Notes under the pieces: model-generated
Databases searched by the model: none
Told to the model about the DNA's origin: nothing
The model's input: the letters and a program-made list of their open reading frames with translations, nothing else
Made by a program: the position numbers and the translations under genes
NCBI RefSeq assembly: GCF_003013715.1
Contig: NC_072815.1
Coordinates: 930,001 to 994,000, forward strand
Length of the DNA stretch: 64,000 bases
From: Candidozyma auris
Lineage: Eukaryota; Ascomycota; Pichiomycetes; Serinales; Metschnikowiaceae
Reading direction: 5' to 3'
Shown here: positions 1 to 10,513 of the stretch, in pieces
Layout of the letters: every line of letters begins with the position of its first letter
Position numbering within the stretch: position 1 is the first letter of the stretch

Positions 1-712
1 CTGGGTTCCACTTCTTGCCGAGCTCAAGCAACCCGTTGCCCACCAAAGGCCCAATGGAGAAGCCCAAAAACAACGCCGCCATGTTGATGCCCAAATAGTA
101 CGTTCTCTGGTGCAACTCGGCAATATCGCTCACGTAGCACGCCGCCAACGTCACGTAGCACACAATGCCTCCACCAATGTTCTGCAAAACCTCGGCCAAC
201 ACCATGGTCTTGAACTGCAACGTCAGGTACCCTGCCATCACCAAGTACCGCAACAACTTGCCTGAAAAAAGACTCACCACCACCATCAACAAAAACACCT
301 TTCGGCCGTATTTGTCCAGCAAGGGCCCCACTTTTCCCAGCGCAAATGTCGTCATGATCCCAGAACACACGCCGTAGTACTGCTGGAGCTTCGACACGAG
401 CAATTGCGTTTCTGTCAGATCACAAGCGCCAGATTCCTGGGCCTTGGCATTGCACGCCAATTTGAACGTCAACGCCTGCCTGGTTCCTTCGCCACACGCG
501 TGGGAGGCGGACGCAAGCCAAATACACAATCCAAGGAGCACAATCAGCGGGCGCTTGAGCCAATGAAGCGACTTGTTGGTGATTCTCTGTTCTCTGAGCC
601 AGGCAGCATCCTCGTCGAGGGGCTCGTTGTCAAGTGCAGTGTAGGCGTCGTCGGCGGCGTGCTCGAGCGCAGCCTCCAGGCTGGCGCCGTGGTTGTCTTT
701 GAAGCGAGACAT
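1..712 (-). CDS. MFS transporter, 5'-end fragment (cut by window edge)
   Basis: Reading the minus strand from the ATG at 712 gives about 237 codons without a stop, running off the left edge. After a 55-residue acidic cytoplasmic head come hydrophobic segments and a cysteine-bearing extracellular loop. The loop between the second and third membrane segments holds DKYGRK, the signature of the major facilitator superfamily. The layout (first membrane segment, Cys-containing loop, DxxGRK) is the same as in the next gene on the same strand, so the two look like diverged tandem paralogues. Family: proton-driven solute carrier, resembling fungal SLC46/TetA-like members; no substrate can be read. The start at 712 is the first ATG and is followed by a plausible head. 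The C-terminal half lies outside the window. Confidence 0.8.
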   Translation of the reverse strand, partial: MSRFKDNHGASLEAALEHAADDAYTALDNEPLDEDAAWLREQRITNKSLHWLKRPLIVLLGLCIWLASASHACGEGTRQALTFKLACNAKAQESGACDLTETQLLVSKLQQYYGVCSGIMTTFALGKVGPLLDKYGRKVFLLMVVVSLFSGKLLRYLVMAGYLTLQFKTMVLAEVLQNIGGGIVCYVTLAACYVSDIAELHQRTYYLGINMAALFLGFSIGPLVGNGLLELGKKWNP

Positions 713-1986
713 ACAGAGAAGAAGAAGGAAAGAAGTGGTAGGTTTTTTGGAGTGGAAAAGTGGAAAAGTGCTTGATGTAATAGATAACACCTGCATGTAT
801 GGAGGTGAAGCAAGTGTGGGTCCTGTATACAGGAACCGTTGTCAATGCCTTTCACGCTTCCCCAGACAATTGCTACGAGAGAATACGTGAGGGAGAAATT
901 GAGGATAAAATTTGGGTTTGGCGGTTTGGGTGGCTTGTTCTGGGCCAAGGGTGCTGCGTGCGCCTACCAAATACCTGGGAAAGTGGCTCCTTCTCTAGGT
1001 AGTCTCCTCAGCAGCCGTGCGTCGGAGAATCGGAGAATTCTCGGAACGAGCCACGGCGCCAAGACCATGGAAAATCCAGCCTACCAAGTGAAATTGTCAA
1101 GACATAGGAAGTCTTCAGAGGCAGAAAAATCCAAAAAGTTCTTTATATTTGTTGTACTATTATTATTCGATTTTCTTTTTAGCTGGATCAAGGGTGCCCC
1201 TTTCTCGGCCTTCTAAGCCCCTTGACCAGGGAGCTCTCTTGCTTAACAGTGCAGGCCCAAGCAGGAAGCCCAAGGATTTTGCAGCCATTACGAATTTGCA
1301 ATTAAAGTGGCGAATTAACTTGAAATTTTGAAACAGTAATAGAGTTAAGTACAATTAGTGAATTTTCAGCAAATTTTGACAAGAATACTGGCTTAGTGCG
1401 GTGGTTTTGGCGGGAAGCAAGCTGTGGGGAAAACGTTCAGGAGGTGGTGAGGAGACGAAGTGGATCAAGTATCACGAGATTGTAAGAGTAACTGTGGGCG
1501 TGAAGACGTGGACTCATCTAGACTTTCAGTTTCTCGAGAAGATGTAAACTCATTGTTTTTAGAATCAATGGGGAATTTTGTTGCTCATGACATGGAAACC
1601 TGAGGTGATATTATGCTGAGGTGATAGTATAGAGGGTTTAAGATTATCCTGGTTGAGCCTCTAGACCGTCAAGTAAGAGTTATTGCACTATTTCTCTTTT
1701 TCCTAGCATTTACCTTTTTCCTGAATTTTGGTTGTCGTTTTATCTTTTATCTTACAATTGTCCCTTCCATACTAAAATATGAAGGAGCAGAACAATGAGA
1801 GCACATCTGGACCGAAGACACAATTATCAGAGGATTCAAATAAGTAGCATTGTTCTTCTTTCGAGTTTTATCTTCATTCTCTATAACGGTGGTCCTCCAA
1901 GGACCACAATAAATATTCCCATTATGCAATTGTCAATACTCCAAGGTGTGCTGAGATATCAAATCCAGCAAAAAGCCCTGTGACAA
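713..1986. other. Intergenic spacer between two minus-strand MFS genes
   Basis: This holds the upstream region of the first MFS gene and the 3' flank of the second. No convincing gene is seen. A TTTTGCAGCCA element, the recurrent intergenic motif in reverse, lies at 1277-1287, about 565 bp upstream of the first MFS start. The rest is A+T-rich without repeats. Confidence 0.6.
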
Positions 1987-3762
1987 TCAAACTTCTCCGG
2001 CTCCCACCGCCTCGGCAGGGACCCCTCTGACTGCTCTTCTGGCAGCAATTATACATGCAAACAATATGAAAAACACCGTCGACGTGAAAATGTACGGTGC
2101 ACCTGGAAAATCGTGATTTACCCCGAAAGTATACACTCTGGTAAAGATCATGGGGGAGAAAAGCGTCACGATTCCTTGCGCAAGCGCCATGGCGCCATAA
2201 AACTCTCCCACTTTCGACGAAGGGAAGAACTTCACCGGCGCTGCTGCTGCCACAGGCCCCACTACGCCTGCAAAGGCGCCCACCATGGATAAAGCGACAA
2301 AAATAGACCCATTTTTGGCAACTGCTTTGGCAAAGTGATCACACGCGTATACACAAAGCCCCGTGGCCATCACCATGGCGTCAGCAGCGTCTAGTGTGTT
2401 GGCCTGGGGGCGTAAGGATTTGAATCTGGGGAAAACATGCTTGTACAAGAGCGGGAGGAAAACAGACAAACTGAAGATGACGCACATGGAGCGGGCAATG
2501 GAGAAGTTGGAGATGGCAACGGAATCCCAGTGAAATTTGTAGATTGTATACTGGGGCTCGATGATCTGGGTCACGAGAATCGACGTTGAAAGAAGCAATT
2601 CGGTGGCAGATAGAAGAATCACGCATTTCTTGATAGCTTTGAACCTAAAGGCGTTCTCCTCGGTACGTAATTCTTGGGGGAACGTGAGGAGCCAAAGAGG
2701 CTCGACAAAGCTGGAAACATAGTGTCCAATTTTCGACCAAAGTGTAGGAAGATGAGGTCGAGGAGCCTGGAGCAGTACCACCGAGGCAGATCTCGACTTC
2801 ATCCTGGATTTGTGGGAGCGCAGCTCAAGCAAAAGCACAAAGCTGAAGAGGGAGGCCACGGTGAACACAAGCAAGCTGGCCCGAAGCGGCAAAAGCTCAA
2901 GTTCAGGCACCTGGTTGTCTGTTTGAGGAGCTCTTTTCGCCAGATTGAGCAAAAACGACAGCACCAAGGGCCCCAAGACCTGGCCCACGGTAAAAGAAAC
3001 CACACAGTAGCTTATGGCGTTGACTCTTTCGTGAGCCACGGTGATATCAGTAACGTAGGCCTTGAAAAGCGCCAAAAACGCCAGCACGCCTCCAGCACAT
3101 GAGCCTACCGCCGTAGACGCCCACAACCCCCACATGGGGAACCCCAGCAGCCTCAGCATGAGAAAGTACTTGATGTAGAAGCTCACACACACCATCACGA
3201 CAAAAGCGGTGATGAAGGGCTTGCGCCCGTGGATATCCGACATCGACGTCACTTTCGTGCACACCGTCAACAGCACCGCCAGATCTATCACGCTGTCCCA
3301 CATCACGTACTTGGAAACAAGCTCCTGGGTGAGTTTCGGGGTGCAATTTTGTCCCAAACTCTGACAGGCTAATTTGTAGTAGATCACCTCCATCAGGGGC
3401 TGAGCCACGGTGATACCAATGCCAACCAACGCTAGCAAAACACACATGCGGCAGATGGGCGATGCCCAGAGCGGGAGCTGGCCCACATGAGAAACCCAGT
3501 CTTTGTCTGAGTGGGAGGAAGAAATGGAGGCGACGTCCACATCGACAGATTTGGATTTGGAGATTGGGGAGGAGCGCCCGGGCAAAACCGGGTTCAACTC
3601 CTCGGTCTCGGCGATAACCGGGCCCGCCGAAATGAGCGGAGTCACCTCGGAGGCAATTCGGCCATGTTCAGCATCTCTGGGAAATGGCTGCAAAATGTCT
3701 GTTGACCCAGCGTCGTCACCACAATTGGTGACGTTGCTATCTGCACTCCGTGCTTTTGGCAT
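1987..3762 (-). CDS. MFS transporter (SLC46/TetA-like fungal family)
   Basis: 591 residues. An acidic, Ser-rich N-terminal tail of about 90 residues precedes some twelve hydrophobic segments. The first extracellular loop carries two cysteines (CQSLGQNC). The loop between the second and third segments holds DIHGRKP, the MFS signature. A long hydrophilic, basic central loop separates the two six-helix halves, as usual for the superfamily. It should be a plasma- or vacuolar-membrane transporter driven by the proton gradient; the substrate is not inferable. The start at 3762 is the first ATG in frame, and a TATATA-type box lies about 45 bp upstream (3804-3812), which fits. It is a likely paralogue of the partial gene at 1-712. 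Confidence 0.8.
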   Translation of the reverse strand: MPKARSADSNVTNCGDDAGSTDILQPFPRDAEHGRIASEVTPLISAGPVIAETEELNPVLPGRSSPISKSKSVDVDVASISSSHSDKDWVSHVGQLPLWASPICRMCVLLALVGIGITVAQPLMEVIYYKLACQSLGQNCTPKLTQELVSKYVMWDSVIDLAVLLTVCTKVTSMSDIHGRKPFITAFVVMVCVSFYIKYFLMLRLLGFPMWGLWASTAVGSCAGGVLAFLALFKAYVTDITVAHERVNAISYCVVSFTVGQVLGPLVLSFLLNLAKRAPQTDNQVPELELLPLRASLLVFTVASLFSFVLLLELRSHKSRMKSRSASVVLLQAPRPHLPTLWSKIGHYVSSFVEPLWLLTFPQELRTEENAFRFKAIKKCVILLSATELLLSTSILVTQIIEPQYTIYKFHWDSVAISNFSIARSMCVIFSLSVFLPLLYKHVFPRFKSLRPQANTLDAADAMVMATGLCVYACDHFAKAVAKNGSIFVALSMVGAFAGVVGPVAAAAPVKFFPSSKVGEFYGAMALAQGIVTLFSPMIFTRVYTFGVNHDFPGAPYIFTSTVFFILFACIIAARRAVRGVPAEAVGAGEV

Positions 3763-5525
3763 GCCTATAGTTAAGCGGCGGCCACCAAGTGCGAACCAAG
3801 CCAGATATATAGTTTGGCGCTTTTTGGAGCCGTTCGGTGCCGCACGCAACTTGCTTGCTCAGGGTGAGAGCCCAGAGAGAAGATGCAAAACGGAGGCAAA
3901 AGGAGGGTGTGGAGCAAGAGAAGAAGCTGACTGGAGAATCGAGGAAGCTGATTGGATGAGAGAGGGCGACTTTTGCGGAGAGTGTTTTCTCGCTTTGGAA
4001 AATGTGCACCGTTATCTGGTACTGTGTAGGTTATGGATTAGAGGTGATTTGGGTTTCAGTGTGGCGGTAGCACACCTCGAAATTATGGGATTGACAGGTG
4101 AAAATTTAATTTTTTTATGAATTCACATAACCTGGGACCCTGGATTGGCTGCTTATGTGCCGCTTTGTTTCGTCCTATCTTTTGCAATGTGTTCGTATCT
4201 CGAACTCTCGGTTGCTGAGGCGTTATCAGTTGCTGGGCGCACTAAAATCATATCTTTCCCCTTTTGGGTAGCTAGAAGAAGGTTTATATTTTGACATTTC
4301 AGGGGATAAAAAATTATCCAAGCGGATCTGTCATTCATGGGATTCTATCACTCAATTGAATCTAAGTCAAGTGAATCTATCAATCAAGGAAACCTATTTA
4401 TACCTTCCTAGTCTCTGTGGGATTTCAAAGGCCCTGAAATCTTGCTTGGTATTCTCTAGTGATATCCCCTTGAAATGTAGAAGTATGAAGTTCTGTTTAA
4501 AGCACTAGCTACCCACTGGGGATGTAGTGGATGCGTCATGCTGACATCAAATTAGACTCTGCTTCATGAACAGGGCTCTGGAGTATTTTTAAACAGCACC
4601 AGCAGCATTTGGAAACAGATAGCGGTTCGTTCAAGCTAAAGTCGATTTTGTGGCACTCAAAAACGTCTAGGTGTTTGATTTCCACAACCAAAAGGTGATC
4701 TCAGAGTGTGTTGAATATTTGGTCCTTCTGTGGAAAGTGTGGAATAATTGATGAGCTGAATATCCTTCAATAAATTGCAACTTGTTGTAGATTAGATTCC
4801 TTACCAGCTCAATAATAAAATCACCCTGAACCAGAAAAGGATGTTTAAGGCACTTTGCTTCACCTCTTTTACCTGTACCGTACTCTCCATTCTATCTGAG
4901 TCCATATCAAGTACGTACTTACAATTAACAGATTCAACCCTCACCAGAAATAATATTTCGAGAACAATTGTACAAAAATCGGCAAGGCAAAATAATTATT
5001 CGAACTCATCGCTTTATTCCTTTATCGTCCCGATGGTGGGGTCTGTGAAGGGCTATTTACGGTCAGGTTGAGTGCACCAATACAAAAGCACTAAATTCGG
5101 CATTCATTGCTTCACTTCAGGAAATCCTCAGCTACATTTGCCACTCAGAAATACGTATAATCTACATGTCCACTATTGTTATTATGTATACTCGAACTTG
5201 GTGTCTTTAGGGCCTGAGCCCTAGAGTCGTGGTTGTTAACTATGTCTCTAAGGGCATTTGCGTCACGTGTGCGAATGCTTGCATCCCACGTGACCCAACC
5301 ATCTCACCTGTTTGCCATACTGGGTTTCCTCAGCTAGCGCGCATCGTCCCCCTAGTTAACCGATCCCCATACTTAAGCTACCGAAGCTCACACCCGTACA
5401 CCCATACATTGGCCCTGCCAGAGCAGCCTCCATGCACACTGCGAAAAAAAAATTCACACCAATTTTTTCCAACCTCTTTCTTAAAAAAAAAAGATTCTCC
5501 CATCACATCCCAACTAAACGGTATC
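3763..5525. other. Divergent spacer: MFS promoter and RPS0 promoter
   Basis: There is no credible coding region. The MFS-side TATA lies at 3804-3812. The RPS0-proximal 350 bp carries regulatory elements described separately. The middle part (about 4150-5150) is A+T-rich; I see nothing recognisable in it. A 76-codon reading frame at 4841-5071 has no family features. Confidence 0.5.
5208..5410 (+). promoter_or_regulatory. RPS0 promoter: Tbf1-like palindrome, two CACGTG boxes, overlapping Rap1-like sites
   Basis: An inverted repeat TAGGGCCTGAGCCCTAG lies at 5208-5224. Two CACGTG cores (Cbf1-type) lie at 5264-5269 and 5287-5292, each next to a T or AC in the usual Cbf1 context. Two overlapping matches to the Rap1 consensus ACACCCRYACAYM lie at 5390-5410. 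In Candida albicans, Tbf1 and Cbf1 are the known drivers of ribosomal-protein genes; in Saccharomyces it is Rap1. A related palindrome and CACGTG occur upstream of RPL12 in this window. Factor assignment is by motif only. Confidence 0.65.
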
Positions 5526-6547
5526 ATGTCTTTGCCTGAATCTTTTAACTTGACCGCCGAGGACGCCAAGTTGTTGTTGGCTGCCAACGTCCACTTGGGT
5601 TCCAAGAACGTCCAGGTATGTTACACATTGGAAATGAATGAAACAGATTGAAGAACCACGAGAATCCAGATGAAACGTTGAATTCGCCAGATATCACGAT
5701 GTTGACAACGTTCCTAGAACAAGAAGACACGAAGAATCCCACCCTTGAAATTTTCACCTCGTTTCGACCAATTTCGAGCCCACTAGTGTTATCCGTGAAA
5801 TCTTCATTCCCTCTTTATTTCACAGCTTTTACTAACCAGCAGGTCCACAACAAGCCTTACGTCTACAAGACCAGACCAGACGGTGTTAACGTGATCGACA
5901 TCTCCAAGACCTGGGAGAAGATCGTGTTGGCTGCCAGAATCATCGCCGCCATTCCAAACGCTTCTGACGTCGTGGTGTGCTCCTCCAGAACCTTTGGCCA
6001 GAGAGCCGTGTTGAAGTTTGCCGCCCACACCGGCGCCACCCCAATTGCCGGCAGATTCACCCCAGGTAACTTCACCAACTACATCACCCGTTCGTTCAAG
6101 GAGCCAAGATTGGTGATTGTCACCGACCCAAGAACCGATGCCCAGGCCATCAAGGAGTCCTCTTACGTCAACATCCCCGTCATTGCTCTTTCCGATGTGG
6201 ACTCTCCATCCGAATACGTTGACGTGGCCATCCCATGTAACAACAAGGGTAAGCACTCGATCGGTTTGATCTGGTGGTTGTTGGCCAGAGAGGTGTTGAG
6301 ATTGAGAGGCATCATCCCAGACAGACAGCAGGAGTGGTCTGTTATGCCCGACTTGTACTTCTACAGAGACCCTGAGGAGATTGAGCAGAACGCTGCCGAG
6401 GAGGCTCGTGCTGCTGCTGCCCCTGAAGAAGCCGAGGAGGCTCCTCAGGAACCAGAAACCGAGTGGAACGCCGAGACCAACGTTGAGGACTGGGCCGACT
6501 CTGGTGTCACCGCTGCTGGCGAGCAAGCTGCTGCTTCTCTGTGGTAA
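5526..6547 (+). CDS. RPS0: 40S ribosomal protein S0 (uS2), two exons
   Basis: Component of the small ribosomal subunit (laminin-receptor/uS2 family), needed for maturation of 20S pre-rRNA. Exon 1 is 5526-5615 (30 codons, ending in NVQ) and exon 2 is 5843-6547, giving 264 residues. The intron begins GTATGT at 5616 and has TACTAAC at 5830-5836. The acceptor CAG ends at 5842; a nearer CAG at 5837-5839 would add one Gln, but the family reads NVQ-V at the junction. Family hallmarks are [43 protein letters not shown] and [11 protein letters not shown]. An Ala/Glu-rich acidic tail ends ...[11 protein letters not shown]. Codon choice is strongly biased (TTG, AGA, GCC), as expected for high expression. 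One CTG codon occurs second from the end, unusual for a highly expressed gene if CTG is serine. Confidence 0.97.
5616..5842 (+). other. RPS0 intron (227 nt)
   Basis: Donor GTATGT, branch TACTAAC at 5830-5836, acceptor CAG six bases after the branch motif. No snoRNA boxes were recognised inside it. Confidence 0.93.
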
Positions 6548-7927
6548 GTAGTGGGTGCTGCATTGCTTCGGCTGTATATTGTACCTTATAAACATCGTTA
6601 ATGGACACGAGTGTAGTTCTCATAGTATAAATTGAAGGATGATGGAAAACGTGGTTTGGTCGTAGTCTTAGAAGAACGGTCTAAGCGATGTGATGTGCTT
6701 AAGTGGTCGGTTTAAGTTTGAAGGGTTACTGAGATCGGTGTGTTTTGATTTGAATACAACAGTTACGTTAGGCTGAATGTTTTAGGACAAAGCTGTTGTG
6801 TTCTTAATGATCCTCTCCATTGATCTTTTGATGACATGAAAATATCGATATACTGTCGCCTTGTAAGATCCTCGATATTGTGACCACATCTGACCTTTTC
6901 TTGAATATATTGAATACAAAATTCTTTTGAATACTGCTCTCTGATTTCCCTCTTTAATTTTCCCGCTCGTCTGATGCCCTGCTTTACATGTTCATCCTAA
7001 GACACACAGAAAATTGTTATATTCCAACACCAGAGCTCAAGACCTCCAAATTATCAATTTAAGGATTTTGACATCACAAACCCTTAAGGAAAAGCTTAGG
7101 TTCTCGAGTCGACTTGAAACCTCACAATCTCTTTTCCAAAAAAGCCATCAGTATTAATTTCAAGTGCAAAGAACAGAAGTTGGCCAAAAGGTTTCGATAA
7201 TTTGACCTCTTTCTCAACTGCGAAATCTTCCACCTCAAAATTGTCATTATATTGAAAAAACGAAATTTACTTGCCTGCTTTTTGTTCCCTTAATAAGTGC
7301 CGTATAATTTATTTCATCAGCGACTTTCCAGGTATGAAGTGTCAGCATCAAGAAGATCAGCTTTTCAACTTGTAGAGTCTCGGAACCAACCAAATGCTCT
7401 AAAAGATCTTTTTTATGTGACCCTGGTTAAGATTTGATTTTGTAATCCACGGAAATTTAGGCTGTCCCATTTTTTCCTCCTAACACAATCATTAAGTTGA
7501 TTCGGACCCTAGTATTGTTAGAAGAGTTGTACCGTGGAATTGAAAGAACAAAACCCATGGAGTCTGACGGGCCTAAATCTCATCCATCATTTTTAACCCC
7601 AACTGGAGATTTCTTCATCGCCTTGCTGGAATAATACCTCTTACTGATGGCTGCAAAATCGCATATATGTGGTTAGACGTACAAACCGGCACAAACGTAG
7701 CAATCGAGGAAAAAAAAAAGACGGGCAACACCTCGATCCAATCTTGCCCTTCAAAGCCTTTATACCCATGGCCTGAAGTATTTTCACCATCTACACCTAC
7801 ACTCTCCCTTCCCTGATATCACCACCCACTACTACCACCGTGGGCAGGACACGACCCTCACCAGATTTACTACCACTGCAACGAAACCTCTCCACACAGG
7901 CCTACTTCTTCCCAAAACGTGGCCGAC
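6548..7927. other. Spacer between RPS0 and IES1
   Basis: No coding region is supported. The recurrent motif TGGCTGCAAA sits at 7648-7657, same strand as IES1 and 270 bp before its ATG. A run of nine A lies near 7711. The last 120 bp before IES1 is rich in CCA/ACC, a likely leader. Confidence 0.5.
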
Positions 7928-10513
7928 ATGAACTACGACCCAATTCATGATACGTACACGGCACCCAGCCAAAATGAGCTGGCCACCAGCGTGCCGATGG
8001 AGTCGAAACCAACCGATGAGGCGGTCAAACAAGATCCTGGCCCAGGAAACAACGACAATCTGGCGTCTCAGGGCTCTTCACGCCAGCAAAACACGGCCAC
8101 AGTACCACAAACTCTGCCAATTCTGGATCCAGAGCCGAAAGACCCACAGACTCCTCAAAAGGCTGCTGACGCTACTTCGGAGCCTGTATTGCACCGTCCA
8201 CCTCCCCCACCTGCTCCACAGATCCACCACGCTTCGGCACCTATTTCCCACGCAGCAGCCGTGATGCACGGGCCCAATTCTTCGTTCAAGCCGTTTTCTA
8301 TTGACAACCTTGTGGGTGGCTCAGAACCTCTTCGTGAGGAGGAACCCGAGAAAGAGGAGCCCCGGGTGCTTCAGGAACATTCACAACCTACACCTCAACA
8401 AAGTGATACTAGTGTTCATCATACACCGCTCAATGCTCAGCTGGCATCTCCTAGTGCGCCAAACATATCACCAAAGCCTCCGCAAGAGCATGTTAACCAA
8501 CGAAACAACCAGGATAACCCTGGTCTGCCTGCTTTCTCAAGTCTCCCGCCTGACTTTCGTGATATTTCTCGTGGATACAAGTACCTCAAGAAAGCTGATG
8601 GTGAGCCATTTTGGAGGAAAGATATTCAGTACGATTTTCTTGACGAGTTGTTCTCCGACGAAACCAGATGCTTCACCAACTACTTCTCTTTCTGCGAGGT
8701 CACCAACGCTGCCAACCAGGACAAACTCACGTTTGCCGAGTTGTACGTTCGTACGTTAGCAGAGTCCAATAAGCTGTCGAAAATTCTTCGTGAACGTCTT
8801 ATCAAGGAGAAAGAAATGGGCATTGCCGTCAGTAAAGTGTGCTTATTGGTCAATGCCGGTAGAATGAACACCACGGTCAACTTCGTGCCTGATATGCGTT
8901 CGGCCCTTAGAACTTATCACCTGGTACCTTCGCTCCAGCTTTCGTCTTCTGGCGAAACAATTCCGCTTCAAGACACTCCCAGATTGAAAACGATCTTAAA
9001 GGCAGTCAGTGACGAACAGAAACACTACCTTACTCTTCTCGATCTATTCAAGCATCGTAACGAACTGAAACCTAACACGAATGTCATTAAATTGGTGTTC
9101 CTTATGTCTACCTTCTTCCAGAATATACCCTTTCATTACGATGATTCATACGAACACGATTCGTTTCTGGAAAAGTTCCGTTTCATCAAAGCATCCCCCG
9201 GACCACAGAACAAGTTCATGGAGTTTTTCTTGAACGATGAAATACATCCAAAGTGTCGTGCTCGTCGTTTCCTTTGGCTCATGTACACCTATTTAGAGAC
9301 AAACTTTACACCTGAAGATGTGGCCGAAAACCCGTTCAATCCACATGTGATCCCACCTGTGGAGACTATACCCGAAAATGAAATGCACAAGTACGATGTT
9401 GATTCAGAGACTGAAATAGAGTACGCGGTGCAAATGTATCACACACGTTTAATGCATTTGAGTGCAGAGGGACTGAATCCGCTCCCGAAGAAGGGCAATA
9501 AGAGTAGGCGTGAGCGCCTGAAAATCATGAGTCAAATCAATGACCTCAATGGCCAACCACACACTGAAGACCACGATGATCTGGTAAACTATGACGACTC
9601 CTCTGTCGCCCATGGTCATGATGAAAAAAATCACTCCTTCGGGATAGATCCTTCAATTGAGGCGTCAAGTGCGCCTGGTGCTACCGTACCGCCAACGGTA
9701 CCCGTAGCACCTGTGGCAGCCGTGGATGCTTCCAGTGTATCGTCAGGTTCCCAGGGTACAGATAAATCCGGGCATGAAAAAGTTCACAAGCGAAAAAGAC
9801 CAGCACCATCTGTCGGCTCTCTCGTTGAGGACACAAGAAAGCCTGTTCTAGACGAAGAGAGTCAAAGGCTTACAACTCCAGAATTCCCGATCGAAGGGCT
9901 CAAGCGCTTACTTGAACTGTATGCGACGAGCACTGACGATCATCTTGTCAAGCCTTTGTCAAAGGATGGGCCCTTGTCTTCCCAAAGACGCAAACAAGTG
10001 GCGAAAAATCTGAAGCCAGTAGTGGAGGAAGTCTCCAAAATAATTCCTCGCAAGTTCGAAGCTACCAAAGATACACTACTACGCTGGTTGCGTGACTACT
10101 TTGAATACAGAAAATCTGTCGGTAGCGGGCTTGTTGGCATTGAGTGGGAAGATATAAGGAGCGATATCGCCAACGGGATCGAGGCATACCTGTACCAACA
10201 GCTTGGCAAGCATCTTCTTATGAAGAAGTTTGAAAGACTTGGTGAAGAAGACGAGCTAGACGAACTCAAGCGTGAGGACTTTGGTATTCATGGAATCAAA
10301 GGAGACATTGCTCCGGTCGATATTGGTGCCATAGAAAAGGTTGGTGCTGGTTACGAGCCAAAGCGTGATTACAACAAAATTAACGAACGTACAGTTTTTG
10401 AACTCGAAATGTTGGAATTACTCGGTGAAGCCGTTACCAAGAGGAGAGCCAAAAGGCCAAGGTTCAGTCGTATTTCGTTCAACTTGGAAAATGCTAGTGT
10501 GTCCTTCAGGTGA
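7928..10513 (+). CDS. IES1: INO80 chromatin-remodelling complex subunit Ies1
   Basis: 861 residues. The INO80 ATPase complex slides and edits nucleosomes, and Ies1 is a fungal-specific subunit. The first ~200 residues are Pro/Gln/Ser-rich and look disordered. A conserved block at roughly residues 213-360 follows, containing YLKKADGEPFWRKDIQYDFL, LTFAELYVRTLAESNK and KVCLLVNAGRMNTTVNFVP. This block is the Ies1 family signature and runs on into a helical region with FLWLMYTYLETNF. A second disordered stretch has a basic KRKRP patch, a probable nuclear localisation signal, before a helical C-terminus. The ATG at 7928 is the first in frame. The stop overlaps by 8 bp the end of the convergent gene at 10506. 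Confidence 0.85.
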   Translation: MNYDPIHDTYTAPSQNELATSVPMESKPTDEAVKQDPGPGNNDNLASQGSSRQQNTATVPQTLPILDPEPKDPQTPQKAADATSEPVLHRPPPPPAPQIHHASAPISHAAAVMHGPNSSFKPFSIDNLVGGSEPLREEEPEKEEPRVLQEHSQPTPQQSDTSVHHTPLNAQLASPSAPNISPKPPQEHVNQRNNQDNPGLPAFSSLPPDFRDISRGYKYLKKADGEPFWRKDIQYDFLDELFSDETRCFTNYFSFCEVTNAANQDKLTFAELYVRTLAESNKLSKILRERLIKEKEMGIAVSKVCLLVNAGRMNTTVNFVPDMRSALRTYHLVPSLQLSSSGETIPLQDTPRLKTILKAVSDEQKHYLTLLDLFKHRNELKPNTNVIKLVFLMSTFFQNIPFHYDDSYEHDSFLEKFRFIKASPGPQNKFMEFFLNDEIHPKCRARRFLWLMYTYLETNFTPEDVAENPFNPHVIPPVETIPENEMHKYDVDSETEIEYAVQMYHTRLMHLSAEGLNPLPKKGNKSRRERLKIMSQINDLNGQPHTEDHDDLVNYDDSSVAHGHDEKNHSFGIDPSIEASSAPGATVPPTVPVAPVAAVDASSVSSGSQGTDKSGHEKVHKRKRPAPSVGSLVEDTRKPVLDEESQRLTTPEFPIEGLKRLLELYATSTDDHLVKPLSKDGPLSSQRRKQVAKNLKPVVEEVSKIIPRKFEATKDTLLRWLRDYFEYRKSVGSGLVGIEWEDIRSDIANGIEAYLYQQLGKHLLMKKFERLGEEDELDELKREDFGIHGIKGDIAPVDIGAIEKVGAGYEPKRDYNKINERTVFELEMLELLGEAVTKRRAKRPRFSRISFNLENASVSFR

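Noticed and set aside
1987..3849. 29-residue longer N-terminus for the second MFS protein
   Set aside because: It would begin at TTG and read through the probable TATA box at 3804-3812.
4841..5071. 76-codon plus-strand frame before RPS0
   Set aside because: Composition typical of A+T-rich spacer; no motif, and it lies upstream of the RPS0 control elements.
6825..6895. C/D-box-like TGATGAC ... CTGA pair
   Set aside because: No terminal stem flanks the boxes and the C box is imperfect.
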